From contig JAQUXV010000161.1 in NCBI GenBank assembly GCA_028692205.1, forward strand, positions 1 through 6,406: DNA of 6,406 nucleotides, in the 5' to 3' direction. Under the pieces are notes generated by a model. That model was not told where the DNA came from. It saw only the letters and a program-made list of their open reading frames with translations, and made no database searches. Of the stretch, positions 1-5,398 are shown in pieces (the first letter of the stretch is position 1; each line of letters opens with the position of its first letter). This stretch comes from Eubacteriales bacterium (GTDB lineage Bacteria > Bacillota_A > Clostridia > Christensenellales > Aristaeellaceae). Made by a program: the position numbers and the translations under genes.

Positions 1-42
1 CCGTTACCCGCCGACGCAGCCTCCGACAGCCAAGGAGAATAG
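1..42 (+). CDS. Possible 3' tail of an upstream gene (partial)
   Basis: Frame 1 is open from the left edge and stops at TAG 40-42, giving the tail PLPADAASDSQGE. Its last codons would overlap the ribosome binding site of the next gene, a common arrangement in tightly packed operons. A competing reading, frame 3, stops at TGA 45-47 and would overlap the next start codon as ATGA, giving [14 protein letters not shown]. Fewer than 15 codons are visible, so I cannot say which frame is real, or whether either is. No promoter is visible in the 43 bases before the ATPase start, which fits co-transcription from upstream. Confidence 0.3.
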   Translation, partial: PLPADAASDSQGE

Positions 43-43
43 C

Positions 44-1933
44 ATGAACACAATCGGTTTTGATATGGGCGACGGTGAAAGCGCCGTTGCGATTTTGCAG
101 GAGGATTCCGGCATCGAACCGGTCATCCAGCCTATTGCCGGTACCCGGAGTATCTTCTCCGCCGTTGGAACGATCAACGGTCAGATTGTCATCGGCGAGC
201 AGGCATACACCAGCACGCTGGCCGACGGTCTGAGCGTACGGTTTAAGAGCCGTTTTACCGATGATCCCGCTTCCTACGATACAATCGTGATGTTCGTGCG
301 CGGCGTACTTGCCGCGCTCCGGGATGCAGGCGCGTATCAGGATGGCGATCGTTTTGTGGTTGGCTGTCCGGCAGGCTGGAACGCCGCTGCGCGCGCGCGG
401 TACGGCGATCTGCTAACTCGCGCGGGCGTGCGGGACGCCCGGGTAATTTCCGAATCCCGCGCGGCGTTTTTATATGCCAAATATGCAAAAACCGTAGCGC
501 TCGATCTGGATTTGTTAAAACAAAGCGCGCTGGTGGTCGACATCGGCAGTTCCACATTGGATTTTGCCTATATTGTAGACGGGCGGGAAACGGGCGTAGG
601 CACCTTTGGGGATACGCATCTGGGCGGCGGTCTGCTGGATGCGGAGCTGTTGCGGCGCACGGTGGAGCGTAGTAAGGATCGCGACGCCGTTCAAGCGGTG
701 TTCAATGCCAGCCGGAGTTGGTACAGCTATTGTGAAATCGAAGCGCGCAAGTTGAAGGAGCAGTATTTTACCCTTGCCGCGCAGGATCCGCAGGCAAGTG
801 TTAAAAAATCGCTGCGCCTGTATTACGACGGCACGCAGCGGCTGCATTTTTCGCTGGATGCGCAGGAAGCGGAATCCCTCGTAAGCGAGCCTTTGGAGGC
901 TCTGAACGGGCGTAGCTTCTCCGCCGCGCTGTATGAGGCGCTTCAAAACGCAAAAGCACTCACGGCAGAAGCGCCGCCAAAACTGGTGCTGCTTACGGGC
1001 GGGGCATCCCGAATGGCTTTCTTTCAGGCGCAGTGTCGCGAAGTGTTTGCCGACGCGGTTGTGGTGGTATGCCCGGAACCGGAGTTTTCCATCGCCAAAG
1101 GGTTGGCCTATGCCGGTTGGGTGGATGACAACCTGCGCGCGTTCCGAAGCGCTATTAAGGCGGAAATCACCGGCGAGCGCATCGCGGAGGTTGCCCGCGC
1201 CGCTCTGCCGGAGCTGATACCTGCCGTAACCGACGCGCTTGTGGAACTTACGCTTTCCGAAGCGGCGATTCCCATTGCGTCGGAATGGCAGCGCGGGAAC
1301 ATAGATACATTGAAGCAGATGAACGAACAGATGCAGCGCCGGATCGAACGGGTGCTGGCTTCCCCCCTGGCGGAAGAAGCGCTGTCCCCCATCCTCTCCC
1401 ATTGGATGGGTGGGCTTACCGGTACGCTGCAGGCAATGGTGGACCCGATTTGCGATCGCTATCATGTCCCGCGGGAGGAAATGCGGCTCAACTTTACCCA
1501 AAGCGGCGATGCGGCCACCTTGCGCGTAGGCGCAAAGGAATTGATGGGTTTCCGGATGATCGGCACGCTGGTGGGCGTTGTGCTGAGCGTTGTTGGCGCA
1601 ATGCTCGGCGGCGGAAGCGGGTTGGCATTGATCGCTGCCGGTCCCGTCGGGCTGCTGGCAGGCGCGGCGGTCGGCGCCGTGGTCGCCGCTTTCGGCTGGC
1701 CCGCAATGACCGATCTACTTATGCGCATTAAGCTGCCGCGAGCATTCCGGTGGATGAACGTAGAAAAACGTCTGCGCGGCGACAAAACCCGGAAGGCTCT
1801 GCGCTCCGAGCTTGCAAAAGAACTGGGCAATCCGGACGGCATTTTCACCGGAAAAATCATCAGTGGTTTTACCGAGGCTTTCCGCCAATATCTATATCAA
1901 ATTGCGCTGGAGGCGGAAGTGCCGATACAGTAA
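44..1933 (+). CDS. Hsp70/actin-fold ATPase with glycine-rich hydrophobic C-terminal region
   Basis: A 629-residue protein. Its N-terminal part (about 1-365) has the nucleotide-binding signatures of the Hsp70/actin superfamily. These are a phosphate-1 loop near residues 4-14 ([11 protein letters not shown], Asp7), a phosphate-2 loop at 164-173 ([10 protein letters not shown], Asp166) and an adenosine motif at 316-323 (TGGAS at 318-322). A following [14 protein letters not shown] segment resembles the end of Hsp70 ATPase domains. The rest is not a DnaK substrate-binding domain. It is predicted helix to about residue 500, a Gly/Ala-rich hydrophobic stretch at 505-552 that could form one or two membrane-inserting helices, and a basic, amphipathic-looking tail (about 560-629). 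No EEVD-like terminus is present. The start at 44 is set by AAGGAG at 32-37 with 6-base spacing and by the phosphate-1 loop following directly, although the frame stays open to the left edge. By family it should bind and hydrolyse ATP. Membrane association is inferred, and substrate and partners are unknown. Confidence 0.85.
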   Translation: MNTIGFDMGDGESAVAILQEDSGIEPVIQPIAGTRSIFSAVGTINGQIVIGEQAYTSTLADGLSVRFKSRFTDDPASYDTIVMFVRGVLAALRDAGAYQDGDRFVVGCPAGWNAAARARYGDLLTRAGVRDARVISESRAAFLYAKYAKTVALDLDLLKQSALVVDIGSSTLDFAYIVDGRETGVGTFGDTHLGGGLLDAELLRRTVERSKDRDAVQAVFNASRSWYSYCEIEARKLKEQYFTLAAQDPQASVKKSLRLYYDGTQRLHFSLDAQEAESLVSEPLEALNGRSFSAALYEALQNAKALTAEAPPKLVLLTGGASRMAFFQAQCREVFADAVVVVCPEPEFSIAKGLAYAGWVDDNLRAFRSAIKAEITGERIAEVARAALPELIPAVTDALVELTLSEAAIPIASEWQRGNIDTLKQMNEQMQRRIERVLASPLAEEALSPILSHWMGGLTGTLQAMVDPICDRYHVPREEMRLNFTQSGDAATLRVGAKELMGFRMIGTLVGVVLSVVGAMLGGGSGLALIAAGPVGLLAGAAVGAVVAAFGWPAMTDLLMRIKLPRAFRWMNVEKRLRGDKTRKALRSELAKELGNPDGIFTGKIISGFTEAFRQYLYQIALEAEVPIQ

Positions 1934-1977
1934 CCTTCCGCAACATGCGCCCCCCTTGTTCTTTTCCTGTTTGTCCC

Positions 1978-2006
1978 TTGAAAACATCCGTACGTCCCGG
2001 TACAAT
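1978..2006 (+). promoter_or_regulatory. Promoter of icd
   Basis: TTGAAA at 1978-1983 and TACAAT at 2001-2006 are separated by exactly 17 bases, each one mismatch from the sigma-70/sigma-A consensus. Transcription would start near 2013, leaving a leader of about 39 bases. The site lies wholly between the ATPase stop and the icd start, so icd can be transcribed independently of the upstream gene. The leader contains a small hairpin (CCGC 2017-2020, GCGG 2024-2027) of uncertain meaning. Confidence 0.75.
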
Positions 2007-2037
2007 ACAGAAGATTCCGCTCTGCGGGAAATGACTG

Positions 2038-2044
2038 AAAGGGA
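2038..2044 (+). promoter_or_regulatory. Ribosome binding site that sets the icd start
   Basis: AAAGGGA lies 7 bases before ATG 2052. The other in-frame ATG, at 2031, has no comparable purine-rich site. The open frame running back to 1812 crosses the ATPase gene and its stop, so it is not a credible start. From 2052 the protein begins at the length and position expected for the enzyme family. Confidence 0.65.
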
Positions 2045-2051
2045 CGGCTCC

Positions 2052-3257
2052 ATGCAAAAAATACGGATGACCACGCCGCTTGTTGAAATGGACGGCGACG
2101 AAATGACGCGCGTATTGTGGCAGAAAATCAAGGATACGCTGATCCTGCCCTACGTGGATCTGAAAACTGAATATTACGACCTTGGTTTGAAACACAGGGA
2201 TGAAACAGACGACCAGGTCACCGAAGACAGTGCCATTGCAACGCAGCGCCTCGGCGTAGCGGTAAAATGCGCAACCATTACCCCCAACGCACAGCGCGTT
2301 ACCGAGTATAACCTAAAAAAGATGTGGAAGAGCCCCAACGGCACCATCCGCGCGATTTTGGACGGTACCGTTTTTCGTGAGCCGGTATTGGTGAAGGGAA
2401 TCACGCCCTGCGTGGTCAACTGGAAGAAGCCCATCATCATTGCCCGTCACGCCTACGGCGACATTTACAAAAACGTCGAATTCCGTGTGCCCGGCAAAGG
2501 TGTTGCCGATCTGTGCTATACCGACGAGAGCGGCAACGAGACTCGCCTGCCCATCCATCATTTTAACGGTGCGGGCGTCATCCGCGGTATGCACAACACC
2601 GACGAGAGCATCGAAAGCTTTGCGCATTCCTGTTTCCGTTATGCGCTCTACGTAAAGCAGGATCTTTGGTTTTCCACCAAAGATACGATTTCCAAAACCT
2701 ACGACCATCATTTTAAGGATGTTTTCAACGATCTGTATGAGAACACCTATAAAGCGGATTTTGAAAAGGCCGGCATCACCTATTTCTACACCCTGATCGA
2801 CGACGCGGTCGCGCGTGTCATCCGCAGTGAAGGCGGATTCATATGGGCGTTGAAAAACTATGACGGCGACGTGATGAGCGATATGCTTGCCACCGCGTTC
2901 AGCAGTCTGGCGATGATGACGAGCGTGCTCGTTTCTCCGCACGGGCAGTTCGAATACGAGGCCGCGCACGGTACGGTAACCCGCCACTACTACCGCTACC
3001 TGAAGGGCGAAGAAACCAGCACCAACCCTGTCGCCACCATCTACGCCTGGACGGGCGCGTTGAACAAGCGCGGCGAGCTGGACGGGCTTACGGATCTTTG
3101 TGCCTTTGCCAAGGCCCTGGAAGCCGCGACGGTGGCGACCATCGAAAGCGGCAAGATGACCAAAGACCTCATCCCCCTGTTCCAGGGTGAAGCACAAGCG
3201 CTGAACAGCGATCAGTTTCTGACCGCGATTGCCGAAACGCTTCAACAGTCGCTGTAA
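2052..3257 (+). CDS. icd: NADP-dependent isocitrate dehydrogenase, eukaryote-like subfamily II
   Basis: A 401-residue cytosolic enzyme that oxidatively decarboxylates isocitrate to 2-oxoglutarate with NADP+, supplying 2-oxoglutarate for glutamate synthesis and NADPH. The sequence follows the homodimeric eukaryotic-type family (human IDH1/IDH2) closely from end to end. It has [10 protein letters not shown] at 11-20, KCATITP at 72-78, [10 protein letters not shown] at 91-100, GTVFRE at 105-110 and ARHAYGD at 131-137. It also has [19 protein letters not shown] at 259-277, [11 protein letters not shown] at 303-313 and ETSTNP at 321-326. Substrate-binding Arg100, Arg109, Arg132 and Tyr139 fall at the same numbers as in human IDH1. 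The catalytic lysine is Lys210 and the metal-binding aspartates are Asp250, Asp273 and Asp277. Arg311 and His312 in the TRH motif fit NADP rather than NAD use. The gene appears monocistronic, with its own promoter and a downstream hairpin. Citrate synthase and aconitase genes are not adjacent. Confidence 0.97.
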   Translation: MQKIRMTTPLVEMDGDEMTRVLWQKIKDTLILPYVDLKTEYYDLGLKHRDETDDQVTEDSAIATQRLGVAVKCATITPNAQRVTEYNLKKMWKSPNGTIRAILDGTVFREPVLVKGITPCVVNWKKPIIIARHAYGDIYKNVEFRVPGKGVADLCYTDESGNETRLPIHHFNGAGVIRGMHNTDESIESFAHSCFRYALYVKQDLWFSTKDTISKTYDHHFKDVFNDLYENTYKADFEKAGITYFYTLIDDAVARVIRSEGGFIWALKNYDGDVMSDMLATAFSSLAMMTSVLVSPHGQFEYEAAHGTVTRHYYRYLKGEETSTNPVATIYAWTGALNKRGELDGLTDLCAFAKALEAATVATIESGKMTKDLIPLFQGEAQALNSDQFLTAIAETLQQSL

Positions 3258-3287
3258 GGCGTTCGCCGGATAACATAATAACCGTAT

Positions 3288-3327
3288 CCCCCGGATGGGA
3301 GTGCAAGCTCTCCTCCGGGGGCTTGTC
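3288..3327 (+). terminator. Hairpin after icd, probable intrinsic terminator
   Basis: CCCCCGGA (3288-3295) pairs perfectly with TCCGGGGG (3314-3321), an 8-bp GC-rich stem. GGAG (3298-3301) pairing with CTCC (3310-3313) extends it past a 2-base bulge. The following bases (CTTGTCTAT) are only moderately T-rich, so termination may be partial or factor-assisted. It begins 31 bases after the icd stop. The minus-strand side has no T run, so it is unlikely to terminate TraX-like transcripts coming the other way. Confidence 0.6.
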
Positions 3328-3328
3328 T

Positions 3329-3351
3329 ATGCATTAACAGCAGGAATGCAT
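3329..3351. repeat. Short perfect inverted repeat
   Basis: ATGCATT (3329-3335) and AATGCAT (3345-3351) form a perfect 7-bp inverted repeat around a 9-base loop. It lies 8 bases after the terminator stem. The arms are AT-rich, so an RNA hairpin would be weak. It could be a protein-binding site or part of a repeat unit. Confidence 0.4.
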
Positions 3352-3382
3352 TTGCAACTTCATACTGCCAACTTACATCAGA

Positions 3383-3423
3383 CGCCAGTTTATTAAACCG
3401 CCTACGTTCAAATGACGCTGGCG
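3383..3423. repeat. Inverted repeat in the icd / TraX-like intergenic region
   Basis: CGCCAG (3383-3388) pairs with CTGGCG (3418-3423). An alternative, overlapping pairing is CCGCC (3398-3402) with GGCGG (3420-3424). The two pairings exclude each other. No T run follows on either strand, so it does not look like a terminator. Function is unknown. Confidence 0.35.
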
Positions 3424-3600
3424 GCTTAACCGATGATGAATTTTCTCGTTGTTTATAAAAGGTAGTCTTGAGTGTTAAAGCGATGAATATCACAGCGTCT
3501 GCCAACGATCCTGCCATTGATGATTCGGGGACATAACGATGTAGCGTGCCTGACAGCGGAAATACGGTTGCCGTTTTGTGTATAGCCAACCTGCTTCGTG

Positions 3601-4395
3601 CTAAAACTGCGTCAATACGGAGAACAGGCTTGAGGCCGAATGCCCCGTTAATAAAAGGATAATGATAATTGCCAGCAGGTGAAGTGGGTAGAAGCCGTAG
3701 CTGAGCCACTTGGGTAATTTGACGCCTGTATGTGTGGGAATCAGGATCATCGGCAACGCAAGCCACATCATTGCCTGAATACGGAAGAACGGCTGCAGCA
3801 CCGACCCAATGGACGTCCATGAGAGAAACGTAAACGGGATGCCCGCAAACGCGTTTACCGCGCTGCTCGATGTGCCCCAGTACATGGAATAGGCCAGAAA
3901 CACCGCCGCAAGCCCGCCGCGGCTTCTGCGCGCCGCATACATCAGCAGGATAAAGGTGAGCCCTCGCCAACCGTAATCCACGTTTACATACCCCAGAAAC
4001 GCATAGCAGAGCAGCGGCACCCAGATTTGGCTGAGATAGCGCTTTTTTTGTATGCCCGCAATCGCGATTACGCCAAGGCAAAGCAAAAACAGAATATTCA
4101 GTTTGGACCACGGGTTATCCAGCGCAACCATGTTGATGGGCTGCGAAATAACCGCTATGATCAAAAGGCGGAAAGCATAGCGCCAAATATCATGCGTGTA
4201 CTCGCTGCCCACTACCAGGCACCACACATATACCGGCATCGCAATGCGACCCAGAATACGCATTTCCGTTACGCCGCTGAAAACCGCCACGCCCAGATGA
4301 TCGACGATCATAAAGATCAGCGCGATCAGCTTGAGCATATTCGTATCCGTATTCCCCGCCAGTCGGGTCGCGCGCTTGATCGCTTGTGCCTGCAT
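3601..4395 (-). CDS. TraX-family integral membrane protein
   Basis: A 264-residue, very hydrophobic protein with roughly seven or eight predicted membrane segments. It matches the TraX family, named after the F-plasmid protein needed to N-acetylate pilin and related to membrane acyltransferases. Visible family landmarks are KLIALIFMIVDHLG at residues 22-35 with the Asp32-His33 pair, then RILGRIAMPVYVW, and RLLIIAVISQPIN near the next helix. The length is normal for the family. The start at 4395 is chosen because GAGGAG (complement of 4403-4408) sits 7 bases upstream and a strong promoter lies just before it. A longer frame from a TTG at 4452 would begin inside the -35 box and is rejected. No conjugation or pilin genes are nearby, so a role in acylating another cell-surface molecule is more likely than pilin processing. 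The substrate is unknown. The gene is divergent from a two-component system that may control it. Confidence 0.85.
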   Translation of the reverse strand: MQAQAIKRATRLAGNTDTNMLKLIALIFMIVDHLGVAVFSGVTEMRILGRIAMPVYVWCLVVGSEYTHDIWRYAFRLLIIAVISQPINMVALDNPWSKLNILFLLCLGVIAIAGIQKKRYLSQIWVPLLCYAFLGYVNVDYGWRGLTFILLMYAARRSRGGLAAVFLAYSMYWGTSSSAVNAFAGIPFTFLSWTSIGSVLQPFFRIQAMMWLALPMILIPTHTGVKLPKWLSYGFYPLHLLAIIIILLLTGHSASSLFSVLTQF

Positions 4396-4402
4396 TGTAT
4401 TG

Positions 4403-4408
4403 CTCCTC
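4403..4408 (-). promoter_or_regulatory. Ribosome binding site of the TraX-like gene
   Basis: Read on the minus strand this is GAGGAG, 7 bases before ATG 4395. It decides among four possible in-frame starts (4452 TTG, 4410 ATG, 4395 ATG and a later ATG at 4338). The ATG at 4410 overlaps the binding site itself. Confidence 0.8.
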
Positions 4409-4423
4409 ATCCTTGATCGACTG

Positions 4424-4452
4424 ATTATAGCACAAGCCCGTGCGCTTGCCAA
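4424..4452 (-). promoter_or_regulatory. Strong extended -10 promoter of the TraX-like gene
   Basis: On the minus strand TTGGCA (complement of 4447-4452) and a perfect TATAAT (complement of 4424-4429) are 17 bases apart, with TGC directly before the -10 (extended -10). Transcription should start near 4417, about 22 bases before the start codon. This is the closest match to consensus in the window. Confidence 0.85.
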
Positions 4453-4481
4453 TTCTGTTCGGTACCATCGTTGCGGCCCGG

Positions 4482-4521
4482 ATTCAGCAAGCGTTCATAG
4501 CCTGTTCATACACACGTCACG
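4482..4521. promoter_or_regulatory. Tandem 11-base-phased repeats, candidate OmpR/PhoB-type operator
   Basis: GTTCATA occurs exactly at 4493-4499 and again at 4504-4510: 7-base direct repeats 4 bases apart, an 11-base period. Degenerate copies continue in phase: TTCA at 4483-4486 before them and GTCA at 4516-4519 after them. The core tetramers therefore start at 4483, 4494, 4505 and 4516. PhoB and OmpR-family regulators bind as head-to-tail dimers to direct repeats with this spacing. The array is about 70-105 bases upstream of the TraX-like transcription start and about 130-165 bases upstream of the regulator's promoter. The natural candidate binder is the adjacent response regulator. This is an inference. 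Confidence 0.6.
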
Positions 4522-4540
4522 CAGCCGCGAGAAAATTTAT

Positions 4541-4626
4541 GGGAGGTACACGATAAACCGCCTCGGCCTGCCGGCTAAAGCCGCGTCCGGCGTGTATCTT
4601 TGGCAAGCGGTTTATCAATACCCTCC
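4541..4626. repeat. Compact palindromic element with two interleaved stems
   Basis: GATAAACCGC (4552-4561) and GCGGTTTATC (4607-4616) form a perfect 10-bp inverted repeat. GGTACACG (4545-4552) and CGTGTATC (4591-4598) form a second 8-bp stem with one G-T pair. The strands alternate (first, second, first, second), so in RNA they would form a pseudoknot or two mutually exclusive folds. The 10-bp stem could instead be extended outward by GGAGGTA (4542-4548) with TACCCTCC (4619-4626), giving one bulge and a small internal loop. Inside, CGGC (4572-4575) and GCCG (4580-4583) close a TAAA loop. I do not recognise it as a known riboswitch or ribozyme. It lies between two divergent promoters, downstream of neither, so the adjacent promoters would not transcribe it. 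Confidence 0.55.
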
Positions 4627-4646
4627 GTCCCCGGTAAGGGATGTAA

Positions 4647-4675
4647 TTGAGTTTTCCCGCGGATTTTGCTATACT
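4647..4675 (+). promoter_or_regulatory. Promoter of the two-component operon
   Basis: TTGAGT (4647-4652) and TATACT (4670-4675) are 17 bases apart, with TGC just before the -10 (extended -10). Transcription should start near 4682, leaving a leader of about 36 bases. CATAAT is repeated at 4679-4684 and 4691-4696 across the start region, which may be chance. No other promoter is seen before the kinase, so both genes are probably transcribed from here. Confidence 0.75.
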
Positions 4676-4717
4676 GTGCATAATGATTTCCATAATAAAG
4701 AGGGAGACGCGCAATCT

Positions 4718-5398
4718 ATGAAACTGCTGATTGTTGACGATGAACAGAAAATCCGGCAGCTGATCGCCAAGTACGCCGATTTTGAGGGGTACACCTATTC
4801 GGAGGCGGAAAACGGCATGCAGGCGGTTGAAATCGCACGCGCGGAAGCGTTCGACCTGATTATTCTGGATATTATGATGCCGGAATTGGACGGTTTTTCC
4901 GCTGCGAGGGAGATTCGTAAAACCAGCCCGACGGTGCCGATTATCCTGCTTTCGGCGCGCGGCGAAGAATACGATAAAATACACGGTTTCGAACTCGGAA
5001 TCGATGATTATGTCGTCAAACCCTTCTCCCCTAAGGAACTGATGCTCCGCATCGGCGCGGTTCTCCGGCGCTCCAACGGCGTGGTGCCGGGTGTAGAAGC
5101 CCACCAGACGGCTGTTATTCAAGGGATGACAGTGGACTATACGGCTCGCAAGGTGACAATCGACGGCGAGGAAATTGAGCTTTCCCCCAAGGAATACGAG
5201 CTTTTATTTTATCTGGTGCGCAACCGCGGCATCGCCCTGACGCGGGACAAGCTGATCTCCGAAGTGTGGGGGTACGACTTTTTCGGCGACGATCGTACAC
5301 TGGATACGCATATCAAACTTTTACGCAGGCAGCTTGGCGATTACGCCAAGTACATCGTTACGCTAAGAGGAGTGGGATACCGGTTTGAAAAAGCATGA
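4718..5398 (+). CDS. OmpR/PhoB-family DNA-binding response regulator
   Basis: A 226-residue cytoplasmic transcription factor. The receiver domain (about 1-118) has the acidic pocket Asp7-Asp8, the phosphorylated Asp51 in LILDIMMPELDG, Ser79, the switch residue Tyr98 and Lys101 in VKPF. A short linker leads to the winged-helix DNA-binding domain (about 137-226). That domain has the SPKEYELL segment, the recognition helix around DRTLDTHIKLLRRQLG (192-207) and the ending LRGVGYRFEKA. Length and layout are standard. The start at 4718 is chosen because the receiver begins immediately (MKLLIVDDE) and GAGGGAG lies at 4700-4706, a slightly long 11 bases away. The open frame back to 4331 crosses the promoter and is not coding. 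The partner is the overlapping kinase downstream. It is the likely ligand of the phased repeats at 4482-4521, giving autoregulation, control of the TraX-like gene, or both. The signal and regulon are unknown. Confidence 0.95.
   Translation: MKLLIVDDEQKIRQLIAKYADFEGYTYSEAENGMQAVEIARAEAFDLIILDIMMPELDGFSAAREIRKTSPTVPIILLSARGEEYDKIHGFELGIDDYVVKPFSPKELMLRIGAVLRRSNGVVPGVEAHQTAVIQGMTVDYTARKVTIDGEEIELSPKEYELLFYLVRNRGIALTRDKLISEVWGYDFFGDDRTLDTHIKLLRRQLGDYAKYIVTLRGVGYRFEKA

Larger units (their letters stand above)
3258..3600. other. 343-base region without a convincing gene
   Basis: This region separates the convergent icd and TraX-like genes. It holds the icd terminator hairpin (3288-3321) and two further inverted repeats (3329-3351 and 3383-3423). 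No open frame in it combines a plausible start, a ribosome binding site and coding character. The minus strand has a stop-free frame running through it from within the TraX-like gene to 3242, but this frame has no start of its own here and continues antisense into icd. It could be an untranslated tail, a decayed gene or an interspersed repeat. I cannot separate these from one copy. Confidence 0.5.

Noticed and set aside
515..1501. Long minus-strand open frame (328 codons) opposite the ATPase gene
   Set aside because: The plus strand has clear ATPase motifs throughout. The antisense product shows no recognisable domain, and such frames are expected opposite GC-rich codons.
1939..1972. Possible terminator after the ATPase gene
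   Set aside because: The stem (CGCA 1939-1942, TGCG 1946-1949) is only 4 bp, and the pyrimidine-rich stretch after it begins with C. Too weak to call.
1812..2051. In-frame extension of icd by 80 codons
   Set aside because: It would start inside the ATPase gene and cross the icd promoter. The family aligns from ATG 2052, which has its own ribosome binding site.
2313..3245. Long minus-strand open frame (310 codons) opposite icd
   Set aside because: It lies wholly within a gene conserved end to end. No ribosome binding site or family resemblance was seen.
3483..3537. A 17-codon plus-strand frame
   Set aside because: No good ribosome binding site, no promoter and no recognisable product.
3564..3582. 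ACGG/CCGT hairpin followed by TTTT on the plus strand
   Set aside because: A 4-bp stem with a 3-base loop is too weak, and no plus-strand gene ends nearby.
3242..4111. Minus-strand frame of 289 codons overlapping the TraX-like gene
   Set aside because: Its 5' two-thirds is the TraX-like gene read in another frame, with no ribosome binding site seen. The open part at 3242-3600 is recorded only as an oddity of that region.
4541..4626. Assignment of the interleaved-stem element as an HDV-like ribozyme or a c-di-GMP riboswitch
   Set aside because: The strand order resembles HDV-like ribozymes, but there is no P4 hairpin and no convincing catalytic junction. Conserved c-di-GMP-I bases were not found in the right places. 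It is left unassigned.
4331..4717. In-frame extension of the response regulator by 129 codons
   Set aside because: It runs antisense through the start of the TraX-like gene and across two promoters. The receiver domain begins exactly at ATG 4718.
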